Shown here: positions 27,539 to 37,979 of the stretch, in pieces
Numbering within the stretch: position 1 is the stretch's first letter
How the letters are laid out: each line of letters opens with the position of its first letter
Origin: Oxytricha trifallax
Taxonomy: Eukaryota > Ciliophora > Spirotrichea > Sporadotrichida > Oxytrichidae
Assembly: GCA_000711775.1 (NCBI GenBank)
Contig: ARYC01001129.1
Location: forward strand, 34,812 to 98,811
DNA: 64,000 bases
Direction: 5' to 3'
Position numbers and translations under genes: made by a program
The notes under the pieces: generated by a model
Database searches by the model: none
Seen by the model: the letters and a program-made list of their open reading frames with translations, nothing else
What the model was told of the DNA's origin: nothing

Positions 27539-28835
27539 CGTTTTCTTGTAAGCTAGTATTCCATTTCTAATGCAATACGCCTCTAAAACTGGACGTTCAA
27601 CAAGATTCCACCGAATAGGAATGGTACCAAAAGCTCTTTTCAAGATTTCTTAGAAAGTTACTACAAGAGTAGAGAAGATAACTACACATACTCTCAATCA
27701 TAATAACATATAAAGAAAGGTTTAATTCCAAGATTCACTATAAAAACAATCAGAGTTTAACTGGAAGATTCCTAACTACTTACCGTGAATCCTTTACAAT
27801 AGAGAGACACCTTCACTAAACATTTACTACTTTTTCACAAGGAAGATACCTACAAATAAAACTATCAAGCAAACAAACAGTAAGTTAATTAAACAAAGAG
27901 TTAACTAGTAGACGCTTCAACTCAATATGAGTATTTATAAATATTCCCAATGTCTCAATCTACTTCAAACATTCATAAAACTCAGAAATACCAAAACCCC
28001 ATAACTAAATAGGTTGGGAAAAACTACTAAAATTTGAAAAAGAGACTGACTACAAAACCTTTTTAACCAAATCCTAAAAAACAACCTTAGAAGCCAACTT
28101 TCTTCAATTCAAGTAAAATAACTAACAAATAACCTAGAAATTAGGAAACTAGGGTTCTAAACCCACAAAAACAACTAGAGTTTGACAATAATAAAGAAAG
28201 AGAAAGACTACCCAAAGAATTTTACTTTGGTGAAAACCATATTTCTACAGTCGCTTCATTATAGGGGAATGTACTAAATAGGGAGTTAGAAAATACGTGA
28301 CGACTAAGAACACATCAGAATCTTACAAGATTTTGATCAATACTCCAAAAGATCCTTAAACTATATGGAAAGACGCATCGGTATAGTAGGTCAACATAGA
28401 ATTAGATATATTACTAAGAACAAATGAAGTATAAAAATAACTTTTCCTTAGTAATTTTCAAAAATTTAAATACAGTGAGATCAGGTTTTAATTACTTTAA
28501 AGATTAATTGACTTAATGAAAAATCAATCAAGATCCACTGTTTACCTTATATGAAATCCAGTTACTAAACTAACTTAGTCCATTATTTTAGCATGAGTTA
28601 AAATTAAGAATTATATAGGAAAGAGCACTGGTCACTAACCTTATACAATAAGACAAAAATGTTACGGTTAACCAACCTCAACCCTCTAATCTCAAAATCT
28701 ACAGAAGTACAAGAAGGTAGAGATATAGAAAAGAATAGAGAAAGAAGATGAAATAGTTTGAGAAAAGAGAGAGAAGATTTTAATTGAAGATAATGTCCAC
28801 ATTAACGATTCTTTCTAGATTTAAAAGGGCTTGAC
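27539..28835 (+). CDS. TGA-depleted coding-like region with frame changes, unknown
   Basis: The + strand is open in the ciliate code from 27539 to a TGA at 28298 (253 codons). A second frame then continues from about 28282 to 28553, and the first frame reopens from about 28541 to a TGA near 28833. The implied protein is rich in Gln, Lys and Asn. A different frame is open from about 27420 to 27930, so frame assignment is uncertain. Base composition differs from its flanks (more A and C, few TGA). It may be a decayed gene or one with IES-like interruptions. Confidence 0.3.
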
Positions 28836-29190
28836 CCTTACATATTACCAACATATAATCGATTTGAGGTCCCAGAGTTTTCAATGTGATCTAATTATTA
28901 TTATTATTAATATTTAAGAGAATTTCTTAAAGATGCTAAAGAAATTTTTTAAAGTATCTCTATAAAATTTAAAAGTTCATCAATATCATTCGTTATATTT
29001 ATATCGATATTCTTTAAAAATCATTTAGATTATCACTTTATGCTTTTTAAGAAACTAACAACTTGTAAGAGAAAAGATATTGCATATAAAATCTGAAAAC
29101 AACAACAAAAGATTTTAGAAATTTTAAGTTTAAATTATATTTTACTTAGGAATCATCATTATGAATATTAATATAGCAAAGCTAGACCCT

Positions 29191-29445
29191 TTATGATATA
29201 TTTTGTGTAAAATATAAGGTATTAACAATTAAATGAATAACGATATGAATACTTTTTGGTAGAAATAAAAATGGTAACCATCGCACAGCTTTGTCATTTT
29301 TCCAATATCCTTCATATCTTTTTCTGGCTTTGTCTTTAAGTGTTCCTTGACTACCTCTCTTTGTTATTTTCTGAAGTCTATACTCAACGCCTTCCGTGTT
29401 CTGTTTTACAAAAATTTTGCGAATGTATATCTCCATCGCGTTCAT
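29191..29445 (-). CDS. Coding block, candidate MDS, unknown
   Basis: An 84-residue frame starts at an ATG at 29445. Residues 1-57 are strongly charged (K-I-T-K-R-G-S-Q-G-T-L-K-D-K-A-R-K-R) and GC-richer than the flanks. After about 29270 the sequence becomes AT-rich and hydrophobic, typical of reading into eliminated sequence. It lies among similar blocks on both strands up to 36.2 kb. No family recognised. Confidence 0.4.
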   Translation of the reverse strand: MNAMEIYIRKIFVKQNTEGVEYRLQKITKRGSQGTLKDKARKRYEGYWKNDKAVRWLPFLFLPKSIHIVIHLIVNTLYFTQNIS

Positions 29446-30379
29446 TTCAATCTGTTTTCATTTTAACTTATAATTATTAATTTAAATTCATCAATTTCCA
29501 ACTATAAATTATGATTACTTAAAATGTTGTTTGTTGAAGAAAATTCATGAAGTTTTGAAATATAATTTATCATTAAAATAAGAATTAGCTAATGTCGAGT
29601 TCATTAGTCTAGGTTTATATGAATTGCTTACGATTCTTTAAAATTCTCTGAAACTATTAATTGATCCAAAAAGGTTTACTTTTGAATAGAGGAAATCGGC
29701 TCTAAACTGCATAAAGAGCATTGCTCCGTAAACTATTAAAGAATATATCTATGCAAGAAACAATACCTTTGTAATTTCAGACAACAACCATAGCACACTA
29801 TTGAATTTATTATAAAAAAGCAATTGAACTAATGATCGCAAATAAACATTAAAGTAAGCTCAGCTTATGAATCTCATTTACATAGACCCTCTTCTCATCA
29901 CAAGTCATTTTAATTTAAAAGTTTGAATTTAATAATGTCTTATCTATAATTCCAAATTTGCTAATAATTCTCTTTAAATTAACTCAATTTGTTAGTATTT
30001 ATACTTCTTTAGTTACACTTGCAAGACTTTAAAAATTATTTTAAAAACCTTCATTTATAAACGAGTATTTAATGATAAAATTGAAGCAACATAGACAAAA
30101 TAGAGTAACTTCTTTGTAATTTTAAAAATTATTATCACTCTTAGGCTTATTTAAAAAAAATTATCTTAAACTTAATGAATAATACTCTTAATATTATGAG
30201 CTTAATCTGAAGACTTTATCATTTTTAATTATCCTTGAATTTAATGTGACTTTTTTTTATAGCTACCACCTTAATTTTTATATAAAACAGTTCATATCTA
30301 ATTTCAATGATTTAGTATTTAAATTATTGTATTGTTTTGTCATATTTATTTAGATTTTAACTGGTCCCTTTTGATAAAT

Positions 30380-30551
30380 AATGAAAATTATTAGAATATT
30401 GCTAAGAATAATGTGAATAATAGGAACTATAACCAGTTCAGGGCAGTGGTGACAAGGAACATGAGGAAATATATCGTTACAGGAGGAAATCAAAAGTGAT
30501 AGAGTCAAAGATGAACATGTGAAGAAGTTAGGTGCGAAGTAGCTCGAATGA
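30380..30551 (+). CDS. Coding block, candidate MDS, unknown
   Basis: GC-richer island. One frame encodes Y-N-Q-F-R-A-V-V-T-R-N-M-R-K-Y around 30425-30480. Another frame (30465-30551, ending TGA) encodes L-Q-E-E-I-K-S-D-R-V-K-D-E-H-V-K-K. Both look protein-like, which suggests a small frame break or a segment boundary inside the island. The minus strand is also open (standard code 30577-30350), but its translation looks like a shadow. Confidence 0.3.
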
Positions 30552-30719
30552 ATATGCAAGTAGCCGTAACTTAACACAGGATTGAATAATTTAGGAACTT
30601 ACATAGTTATCAGCAACTGTGAATTTATAATGGATTTAAATTTTGTATATTTTGAGTAATCTTAGTTACTTTCTATTGCTACCGAGTGATATATTTTAAT
30701 TAAGTTTAAAGCTGTAAAT

Positions 30720-30851
30720 TCAGGAAAAAATCATAAAATTTACCCTATTTTCCATGATAAACGTACCCATCAGCATCTTCTAACTTTCAACTTTAATGTT
30801 AATGTCTTTCAGTACTCTGCTGAAGTCTCTAACCTTTATTGCCGTGCTCAT
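30720..30851 (-). CDS. N-terminal coding block, candidate first MDS, unknown
   Basis: Starts at an ATG at 30851 and reads M-S-T-A-I-K-V-R-D-F-S-R-V-L-K-D-I-N before continuing to a TGA at 30720. The first 35 or so codons are GC-richer and protein-like; the tail is AT-rich. A clear initiator context and loss of coding character downstream suit a first coding segment followed by eliminated DNA. No family recognised. Confidence 0.4.
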
Positions 30852-30940
30852 TTACGAGAGAATACTAAAAACCATGATTTTAACAATTTCTAAGATCTTA
30901 TTGGCTATTATTTAGTTTAACTATCTTTAGTATATATTTA

Positions 30941-31105
30941 TCAATTTTTAATACAAATTATGATTGCCCTGGTGCCAGAATTGGTGAATGTATCCTTAAA
31001 TCTTCCGGGATGCATTTTCACGACTTGGTCCACTTTATAATTCAAATGCTCAGTCTGTTGCTTAACTTATGCTGGTTACGAGCAAATAAGTGATTCCTTC
31101 GAAAA
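30941..31105 (-). CDS. Coding block, candidate MDS, unknown
   Basis: A 54-codon frame (TGA at 30941) with two in-frame TAA codons reads as a well-mixed soluble sequence, including Q-Q-T-E-H-L-N-Y-K-V-D-Q-V-V-K-M-H. It is the local GC peak, and its edges fade into AT-rich DNA at both ends. It has the same orientation as its neighbours at 30720 and 31377. Confidence 0.4.
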
Positions 31106-31376
31106 TCAATGAACTAAGTCAATTTCTAGTTCTATTAAATCTTTGCTTTTACGCACATTTATAATTATTAATAACTCTTAATAATTAAATAACAAATATA
31201 AATTATTGTATATTAATCAGAATGATTTACAATTAAAGTCTTTTGTATTTGTAGGGATTCTTCTTGGTTTTTTAATTGAAGAGCATTTATACATTTTATT
31301 TCCAAGATTTTCCTCAATATTACCAGCAGTATTTAATTGCAGTATATAGTAAAAACATAAATACACTTTCATTTTA

Positions 31377-31628
31377 TTATATAAATTTCTTTAATATATA
31401 TTTAATTATATCATAAGATGTGACTGCTTTCCATAAATAGATAAGTTCCACTATATTCATTTGACAAGGCAGAAAGACAGTTGATCCCTGATTTCCTTGA
31501 ACAGAGTCATTCATAACTCTAAGAAGCATAGTGCCTGTAGGAGCAGCAAGTTCACGGCACATATCAAATAAGTATTGGAGGCAATGGTTGAAACTAAGCA
31601 CTGTGTCCCATGCTAGGTAAGCACTCAA
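31377..31628 (-). CDS. Coding block, candidate MDS, unknown
   Basis: An 83-residue frame, open even in the standard code. Residues 4-65 are protein-like (for example L-Q-Y-L-F-D-M-C-R-E-L-A-A-P-T-G-T). The last 15 codons are AT-rich and probably outside the coding segment. No family recognised. The GC-rich core is about 31430-31625. Confidence 0.4.
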   Translation of the reverse strand: MSAYLAWDTVLSFNHCLQYLFDMCRELAAPTGTMLLRVMNDSVQGNQGSTVFLPCQMNIVELIYLWKAVTSYDIIKYILKKFI

Positions 31629-31852
31629 TAGATTTGTTGAATATATATCTGCTTCAGTTTTCTATGTGTATGATAAATATAAATATCAATAATTTGCTTT
31701 AGTAGTCCTATTATACTCATATGTCTGTGCTGATATTGTAAACTGTTCTTGTTTTAACCAAACTGATGTCTTTTAATCGTTAATTTCAAATTAAATTAAT
31801 TTAAATTAATAAATATATAAAATACTTTATATAAGTGTATTCTTAATTGAAT

Positions 31853-32005
31853 AAAAACTAGATTCAATTTGATGGAGCTAAATTGTTAGCATTTAAGAGG
31901 TTTAAGTCTGCTATATTGCTCCAAATGAAGGTGAAATTGAAACTTAAGCTAGCATATCATTTAGACTAAAGAGTAGTTGCAGTTAACTATTGGGCGAATC
32001 AATGA
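31853..32005 (+). CDS. Coding block, candidate MDS, unknown
   Basis: A 50-codon frame ending in TGA at 32003. It reads D-G-A-K-L-L-A-F-K-R-F-K-S-A-I-L-L-Q-M-K then more Lys/Leu-rich sequence. It lies on the strand opposite the three preceding blocks, as expected for an inverted segment of a scrambled gene. Confidence 0.3.
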
Positions 32006-32274
32006 TATAAGTGAGTTTCAAGTAGTTGTTATTTATTCTCTAGAAATTAATTAGATGCAAATAAAATGCTTTATTAGTATTACTATTAAAAATATATATA
32101 TATACTTATTAAATATGTAATTACTTATATAAAATATTCATCAATTGCATAAATTTAGTAATTTTAAAATGGAAATAATCAAACTGGCTCTCATGATCAA
32201 AACATTAATATCAAATTGTTAATTATAAAAATGTAGATTAAATTTTCTTGATGTTGCATATTTCTCTATTTAAG

Positions 32275-32496
32275 GAACAAAATCCTCCAAAATATGCAGA
32301 ACTAGCAGTTTTTTGTGGGAAATAACTTGTTTTAATTGAGAAAATAGAATCACTAGACAGGCTAGCAGCTATGTATATAGTTTAGCTTATGTTGTTACTC
32401 AAGGGAAAACAGTAGCAAGGTTTCGCTAAAAAAGACTAAGAGATAACAACTCCTTGCATTTAATAATAATTATTTAAGAAAAAAACACATATATGA
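32275..32496 (+). CDS. Coding block, candidate MDS, unknown
   Basis: A 73-codon frame with several in-frame TAA/TAG, ending in TGA at 32494. The first 60 codons are helix-like and soluble (P-P-K-Y-A-E-L-A-V-F-C-G-K-Q-L-V-L-I-E). The end is AT-rich. It is the only GC-richer island between 32.05 and 33.2 kb. Confidence 0.35.
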
Positions 32497-32499
32497 GTT

Positions 32500-33190
32500 A
32501 ATTAATAGTCTCGATTGGCGATTTCAATGAGATCCAATTAAATATCATCAAACTTAGCGAGAAATTAACAGATTTTATTCTAAATTAATTACTAATTTAT
32601 TCAAATTTTTCTAAGTGATAGATAAAGATAAAAAAAGCTTAGTATATATCATAGGTATTGAAGCTAATCCCTAATATAAATATAATGGTTATTTGATCAA
32701 CAAAATAAATTTTTATTAAAACTATAAATTTATGCTTAAAAATAGATTAGCTAAGTTGAAGTTTATAGCACAGTAAACTCAAGTATCTCTACTTATAATC
32801 TATCATTATGCTTTATACATAACTGACAGTTTTTATCCCTGATATAAGGAGTTAAATAAAAAGGGTAAATGATATTACAATAACAAAACAATACTAATTT
32901 TTTATTAATATAAGTAGAAAGTAAATAAATAGTATTTATTAAATTAACAAAAAATTGATTTATTAAATATATTCAATAAAATTATTTTTGAATGTCTCAA
33001 ATCCTTGCTTCGATATATTTAATAGAAAGCAAATATATATATATTAAATTTGGTTGATATTATTAAAATAGAGTTAAAATTTGGTCAATTGTACTAGATA
33101 TATAAAAGGTACCATAATACAATAATGAATCTTTTGAATTTAATTCATTACTTTAACTTTATACATATATAACTCTTATTGACTATATCT
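32500..33190. other. AT-rich spacer
   Basis: Very AT-rich spacer between coding islands; nothing supported. Confidence 0.55.
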
Positions 33191-34020
33191 CCTCTTCTTA
33201 GTTAAATTCCTATATTTTTAATCTCTTTCTTAGTTTTTGGGCTCCAGCAAGCATTGTTTGCTCTAAAGTTTTTATAATTTCTATAGTGCTTTGAACGAAT
33301 TGCGATCTTGTTATTTATAATATTTTCTCTCTTCTTCTTTAAATGTTCTCATATTATTCTTTGTTGAATAGATACCTCACATCAATTCTAGGTTTTCAAC
33401 AATTTCGCTAGATTACCCACTCATGCTTTAACGAAGCTGCTCCATTTCCATCTAAGTTAGGTTTTGAAGAGGCAATTTATCCCCGTGTATTAATTTGAGA
33501 GCAAAAGAACATCATCTCTGTTATCTTTTCTTCTTTTGATATTCACAGCAATCCGTTCTTTCACTCTGATATCTTAATTGATTTTTTTCTGATTTTGATG
33601 CCAGAGTTGATCAATCCTCATTAATTTTACTTCTAGATTGAAAATCTGATAATATCTCTACATAATAATTCAGTCGTTCACGATAGCCTTAATTACTCCC
33701 TCATAAGTGATCACAGTAGACTTGTGGTTTGCCATTAGGGTCGCCAAAATACCTCAGTTTCCCAAATTATTTACTTGGCTAATATCTAATTCACTTAAAT
33801 TTAATTCAGGCATGTAGTTTTTTACTTTAATTTTTATGGCAACTCTGTTCCCCTACTTCAGGAGTTTTTAATCACGCTAGACTTTCAATCTGTCTTCTTG
33901 TCCCATACACTTCTTCTATTATATTACTTTTGGTAATTCTCAGAATTAGTCAGTTTCTGCAGCTTGTTAATATTGTGATATTCTTTGTTTTGATCAGGAT
34001 TCCTTCGATACCCACTATCA
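33190..34020 (-). pseudogene. Decaying coding region, possible coiled-coil protein
   Basis: The minus strand carries protein-like sequence throughout, but the best frame changes. Near 33905-33770 it reads M-G-Q-E-D-R-L-K-V-Q. Near 33780-33700 another frame reads Y-F-G-D-P-N-G-K-P-Q-V-Y-C-D-H. From there down to about 33190 a single frame is interrupted by four TGA codons. The 3' part, near 33360-33190, has a third frame with heptad-like helical sequence (Q-S-T-I-E-I-I-K-T-L-E-Q-T). This fits a decaying gene with substitutions and indels, or several MDSs that abut. No family assigned with confidence. Confidence 0.4.
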
Positions 34021-34689
34021 AGTCCTAGTCAGTTGATCAAATACTTAAAAATATTTCATCAAAGTTTAGATATTCAAATAAATAATTATATAATTAATAT
34101 AAATTACAGTTATTAACTTTAAATTACATTTATTACAATAACCTTGGCACACTCAATCTTAATCATTGCTCTCCTCGATCAGAAAGACTTTCGCACTTTT
34201 ATTTTTCAGCTTGATTAACATAACTTCATTTTCCACTGTTTAATTTGTAATTCATCTAATATAAAAATTTAAAACGAATCGACTTTGCTGCTATATATCT
34301 TGTATAACTCACATTAAAAAGAAAAAGACTTTAGCGTTAGTACTTCGTTTGATTTATATCTTTATTATTATTTATATTTGCATATAAACACTCAAATCTT
34401 GGAGACTATTTTATCTTGTTTATGCTTTAAGATAAAAAGCATATGATGTGTTTAAATCGCTATAAACACATAAATATATTTAAAGAAATTAATATTAATA
34501 GCAACTAAAATTAAACCAGATAATATAATAAATGCAAAAATGTTACAAATTATTAACAAATAATTAGTATTTTGTCAGAATTATTTATTGTTAGTAAATT
34601 TGTAAATAAAAGAATTTGAAAAAATGGGAAGATGAATTATGACAATGCAGATTATTGAATTATATATATACGCTAACATGTCAATTAAA

Positions 34690-35425
34690 AATATCTTAAA
34701 TTATTTTAATTTCTAAATTTTAGTGACATTTTTGAAACTTAATATCTTTCAAAAGTTGATGCCCAGCTAAACAATAACTTATCTCCCTATCGAATACATT
34801 TCCTTGTATTTCTTTCAAAAATGAACAACAGGTTATTACATCACTTTTTAACAAATCAAGCGAATCATCATCTGCGCATGAGGTGATAGTGAAAGTACAA
34901 TCTGCGTGAGTGGTTCAATTATGTTTTACCAAAGCAGTGCACATACTCTTTACATAATTGCGAGATTGAGTGAGAGAGTTTCTTGCGCTATTGCCTTTCT
35001 TATTTATCTCCCTTATTATTGATAGATTTTCTCTCATGTAATATAGCATTCAGAGTGTTGATTATTTGGGTTTATATCTTCTAGAAACCATCATCAATCT
35101 AACCTCTTGATCAACTGCAGTTTTAATCACTTTCTTCCAATTATTGAAAATAAGCAGTTATGATCACATTAGTGCTAATCCAGTATGATATTTTCAGTAT
35201 TGCAAACGAAAAGCCACATAAACTGAAGAATTGAGGCCTATCAGTACCACCACGCTATTCTCCTTGGAAAGAGCTAAGGAGTTGGAATCTCCGACTCAAA
35301 CAAATCTTCTGGATCGTGAGATAAGTGAGCATTCTTGATTTGCAGACCATACTAAGCCATTTACCCAAGCGCCTTTCGCATATTTGTATGTTGTAGCATT
35401 TTTATCATTCAACGATCTAATTTAA
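34690..35425 (-). pseudogene. WD40-like C-terminal region, decaying
   Basis: One minus-strand frame reads as coherent protein from about 35425 to 34690 but contains about six TGA codons. Near 35380-35290 it reads W-V-N-G-L-V-W-S-A-N-Q-E-C-S-L-I-S-R-S followed by V-x-D-S. This matches the WD40 pattern (V..L.WS.....L.S.S....V.D). Further downstream, the stretch around 34960-34740 is Cys-containing and soluble. The stops could be decay or single-base mutations from CGA, TGG or TGC codons. No other reading explains the long single-frame coherence. Confidence 0.4.
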
Positions 35426-35567
35426 ATATTATGCATTCTCTACATTCAATTTCTCTTTCCTCTTATATCAGTATGAAGTCCACCTTGGGGAAGTGGAGGT
35501 ACTTGGTGAATTCCGAATAGTTTGATCTGAATTTTGGGAGAGTTTTAATACTTTCCAACAGGGTCGC
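35409..35567 (-). CDS. Coding block adjoining WD40-like pieces
   Basis: A 53-codon frame between two TGAs, with one in-frame TAA. It reads S-N-Y-S-E-F-T-K-Y-L-H-F-P-K-V-D-F-I and then E-R-E-I-E-C-R-E-C. It is in a different frame from the WD40-like block just downstream and ends where that block begins, so there is a frame break or an MDS boundary near 35410. Confidence 0.35.
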
Positions 35568-35876
35568 TCAGAATTCTTTGTTATCCTTTATGCAGATTAT
35601 TCCGTCCTTTTCATCTAACAATTGCGTTTCCCTCTAATATAGTATTTCGAATCCTCGGATAAAACATAATCGCACCAAGGATAGCACTCTCACGTGCAAA
35701 GAATTCAACTATGATTTTTTAGAGAACTCAGCAGTGAATTCAAAACTTTCTTGCTCGACTCTTCATTCAGTTTTCCAGCTTATACGGACAAACTCAACCA
35801 GAGCTGAGTTGCTTCATCATGCTATTAAAATCAAATTCAGCAAAGACTTAAGAAATAAGCAACTATTATCTTTTCT

Positions 35877-36182
35877 TCATTTCAAAGTCCCACAAGTATT
35901 GTAGGCAATCCAAGAGATAATAAACCTGTCGTTGGCTTAAAGTAAATGAAGAGGAGCGCTCAATGGTATTTCTGGTTTGATGTTGCTTGAAATTATAAGA
36001 CCGTTCATCAAACATACACAAACGGCAACTATTTTGTGGCCTTTATTTGTGAATTGCTGGGTGCCTGATTCGGTGTCATTGAGAAAAGACCATTTTGTTG
36101 TATTATTGGACTTAATCTGCAAGGTTTTGCATCTCGCAGGAATGTGAATTATACCTGTCACAGTTCCATTATCTAGTAGTTA
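35877..36182 (-). CDS. WD40-repeat-like coding block, candidate MDS
   Basis: A frame of about 100 codons ends in TGA at 35877, with one in-frame TAA near 35935. It contains two WD40-like half-repeats: T-V-T-G-I-I-H-I-P-x(3)-K-T-L-Q-I-K-S-N followed by K-W-S-F, then G-H-K-I-V-A-V-C-V-C-L followed by G-L-I-I-S-S-N. The GH and the S/N turn positions and spacing fit the family. No ATG opens it and flanking DNA is AT-rich, so it is probably an internal segment. It may belong with the WD40-like sequence at 34.7-35.4 kb. Confidence 0.5.
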
Positions 36183-36612
36183 TTATAATATTTACAAATA
36201 GTTAGTTTTACAAACATTAATAAAACTAAATTTATAATCTTGTAACTTTGTTACTAATTAAATAGACATTTTTCAATTTCGCTAAAATGAAAAAACATTT
36301 ATAAATAAATCAAAATGGTGTTTTATAAATTAAATTTACTTGAATTGATATTATTTAATCTTGTATTTATATTAAACAACCTCCTTAATCCATTAAATTT
36401 TATTCTTTTATAAACTAAATTTCTTAAATATTATAAGTTGATAAATATATGAGAATGTCTGTCTTTTTGAATATTAGATTTAAAAAATTAAAACATAATA
36501 ATTAAATATAAAGCAGATTATAAGAAATATATATATATATATTAAATGCAATAAATGATTGGCAAAATTAAATAAGAGTATAAAAAACTTACTGTATTAA
36601 ACAGATAAAGCA
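36183..36612. other. AT-rich spacer
   Basis: AT-rich with a short (ta)n tract near 36530; no gene. Confidence 0.55.
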
Positions 36613-37033
36613 AATATTGTAGGAATACATTCGAATTTGGGAAATTAATTTAAATTAAATAAATAATTAATAAAATTATTGGCAGTTAAAGTTGGCCAAT
36701 TTAAACGATCTTGGGCTCATTCGATAGGGAATTCAAAATTAGCTGGACTTTATTATTGGCGTTACTATTTTATCGCATCCCTGGAGAGAGATAACTTCAC
36801 TTTAATGTGAGGGTATAATTTATTGGATTTAGATGCATTCAATTAAACTCAAGTTATCTCTCCAGGGATGCGATAAAATAGTAACGCCAATAATAAAGTC
36901 CAGCTAATTTTGAATTCCCTATCGAATGAGCCCAAGATCGTTTAAATTGGCCAACTTTAACTGCCAATAATTTTATTAATTATTTATTTAATTTAAATTA
37001 ATTTCCCAAATTCGAATGTATTCCAACAATATT
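36613..37033. repeat. 421-bp inverted-repeat (MITE-like) element
   Basis: Left arm 36613-36797 and right arm 36851-37033 are near-perfect inverted copies (about 184 bp, a 2-bp indel near the loop) around a 53-bp loop. The terminal sequence aatattgtaGGAATACATTCGA resembles the termini of the 419-bp insertion in the transposase gene at 62.67-63.09 kb (tattataGGAATACATT). The length is almost the same too. It has no coding capacity, so it is a non-autonomous element. Confidence 0.85.
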
Positions 37034-37979
37034 TTATAAATAATGAAAATATAAAATATAATGAGAATGTTTTTATTACTAAAAATATAAATTTTCGATA
37101 AGAAATAAAATTTTTATTTGCAATAATTATGTTTTTAAAACTATATTTTTTTATTAAAACTATAATTAATAAAAATATTTTAAGACTTTATTTAAAAATT
37201 AATTGAATTAAATTATTTTGGTTATAATTGAAAACTGGCAAACCTTAAATTTTAACCATTTTCAATCTATAAGAAACTATCTTTGTCATTCATTTTTTCT
37301 TACGTAAGTCAATTCTGTAATCTTGAAATCATAAAAAAGTCCTCCTCAACGTTTCTAAAGCATTACTACAAAGTGATTCTTGAAAATGCCTGCTAGTCAT
37401 TATGTACTTAAGTTAAAAATCTTAATATTTTAACTTAAAAATGAAATGATGATTACCTTATAATTCAAAATAAAATAAAATAAATGATATATTCGCTTAG
37501 TTAATGAGTAAAACATTCGTACCTTGTCAAATATTATAACCTACAGGGTCTTGTTAAACAAATTCATTAGAAATTAATATAATAATTTATAAAATATTTG
37601 AACTATTTTGAAAGGTAAACTTAACTATTTTAATTACTTCTAGTATCTATAACTTTCCTCTGTTTGTGAAATATTAATATATAAAAAGAGATTGAAGGAA
37701 TTGGCAAAATTCTTTAAACTATTTACAAAATAAAAGAATTAAAAATAAAAGAGTAAATTTATTTTGGATTTAAAAGTTAGATAATTCATAAGTTAAATTT
37801 GAATTCAAGTATAATATTATTAATATTTGGTAGCTTTTCATTTTTAACACTAGGCTCTTTTTATTATTATATATACATACATAGAGGCTTCCACCACAAA
37901 TTAACAAGCTACCAAATTTTTAATCTGAGTATTTAAGCCTTTTAATATAATTAATCATTCTTAAGTTTTGTTCCTAACG
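37034..37979. other. AT-rich spacer
   Basis: AT-rich DNA with tata/taca tract near 37870; no gene supported. Confidence 0.55.
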
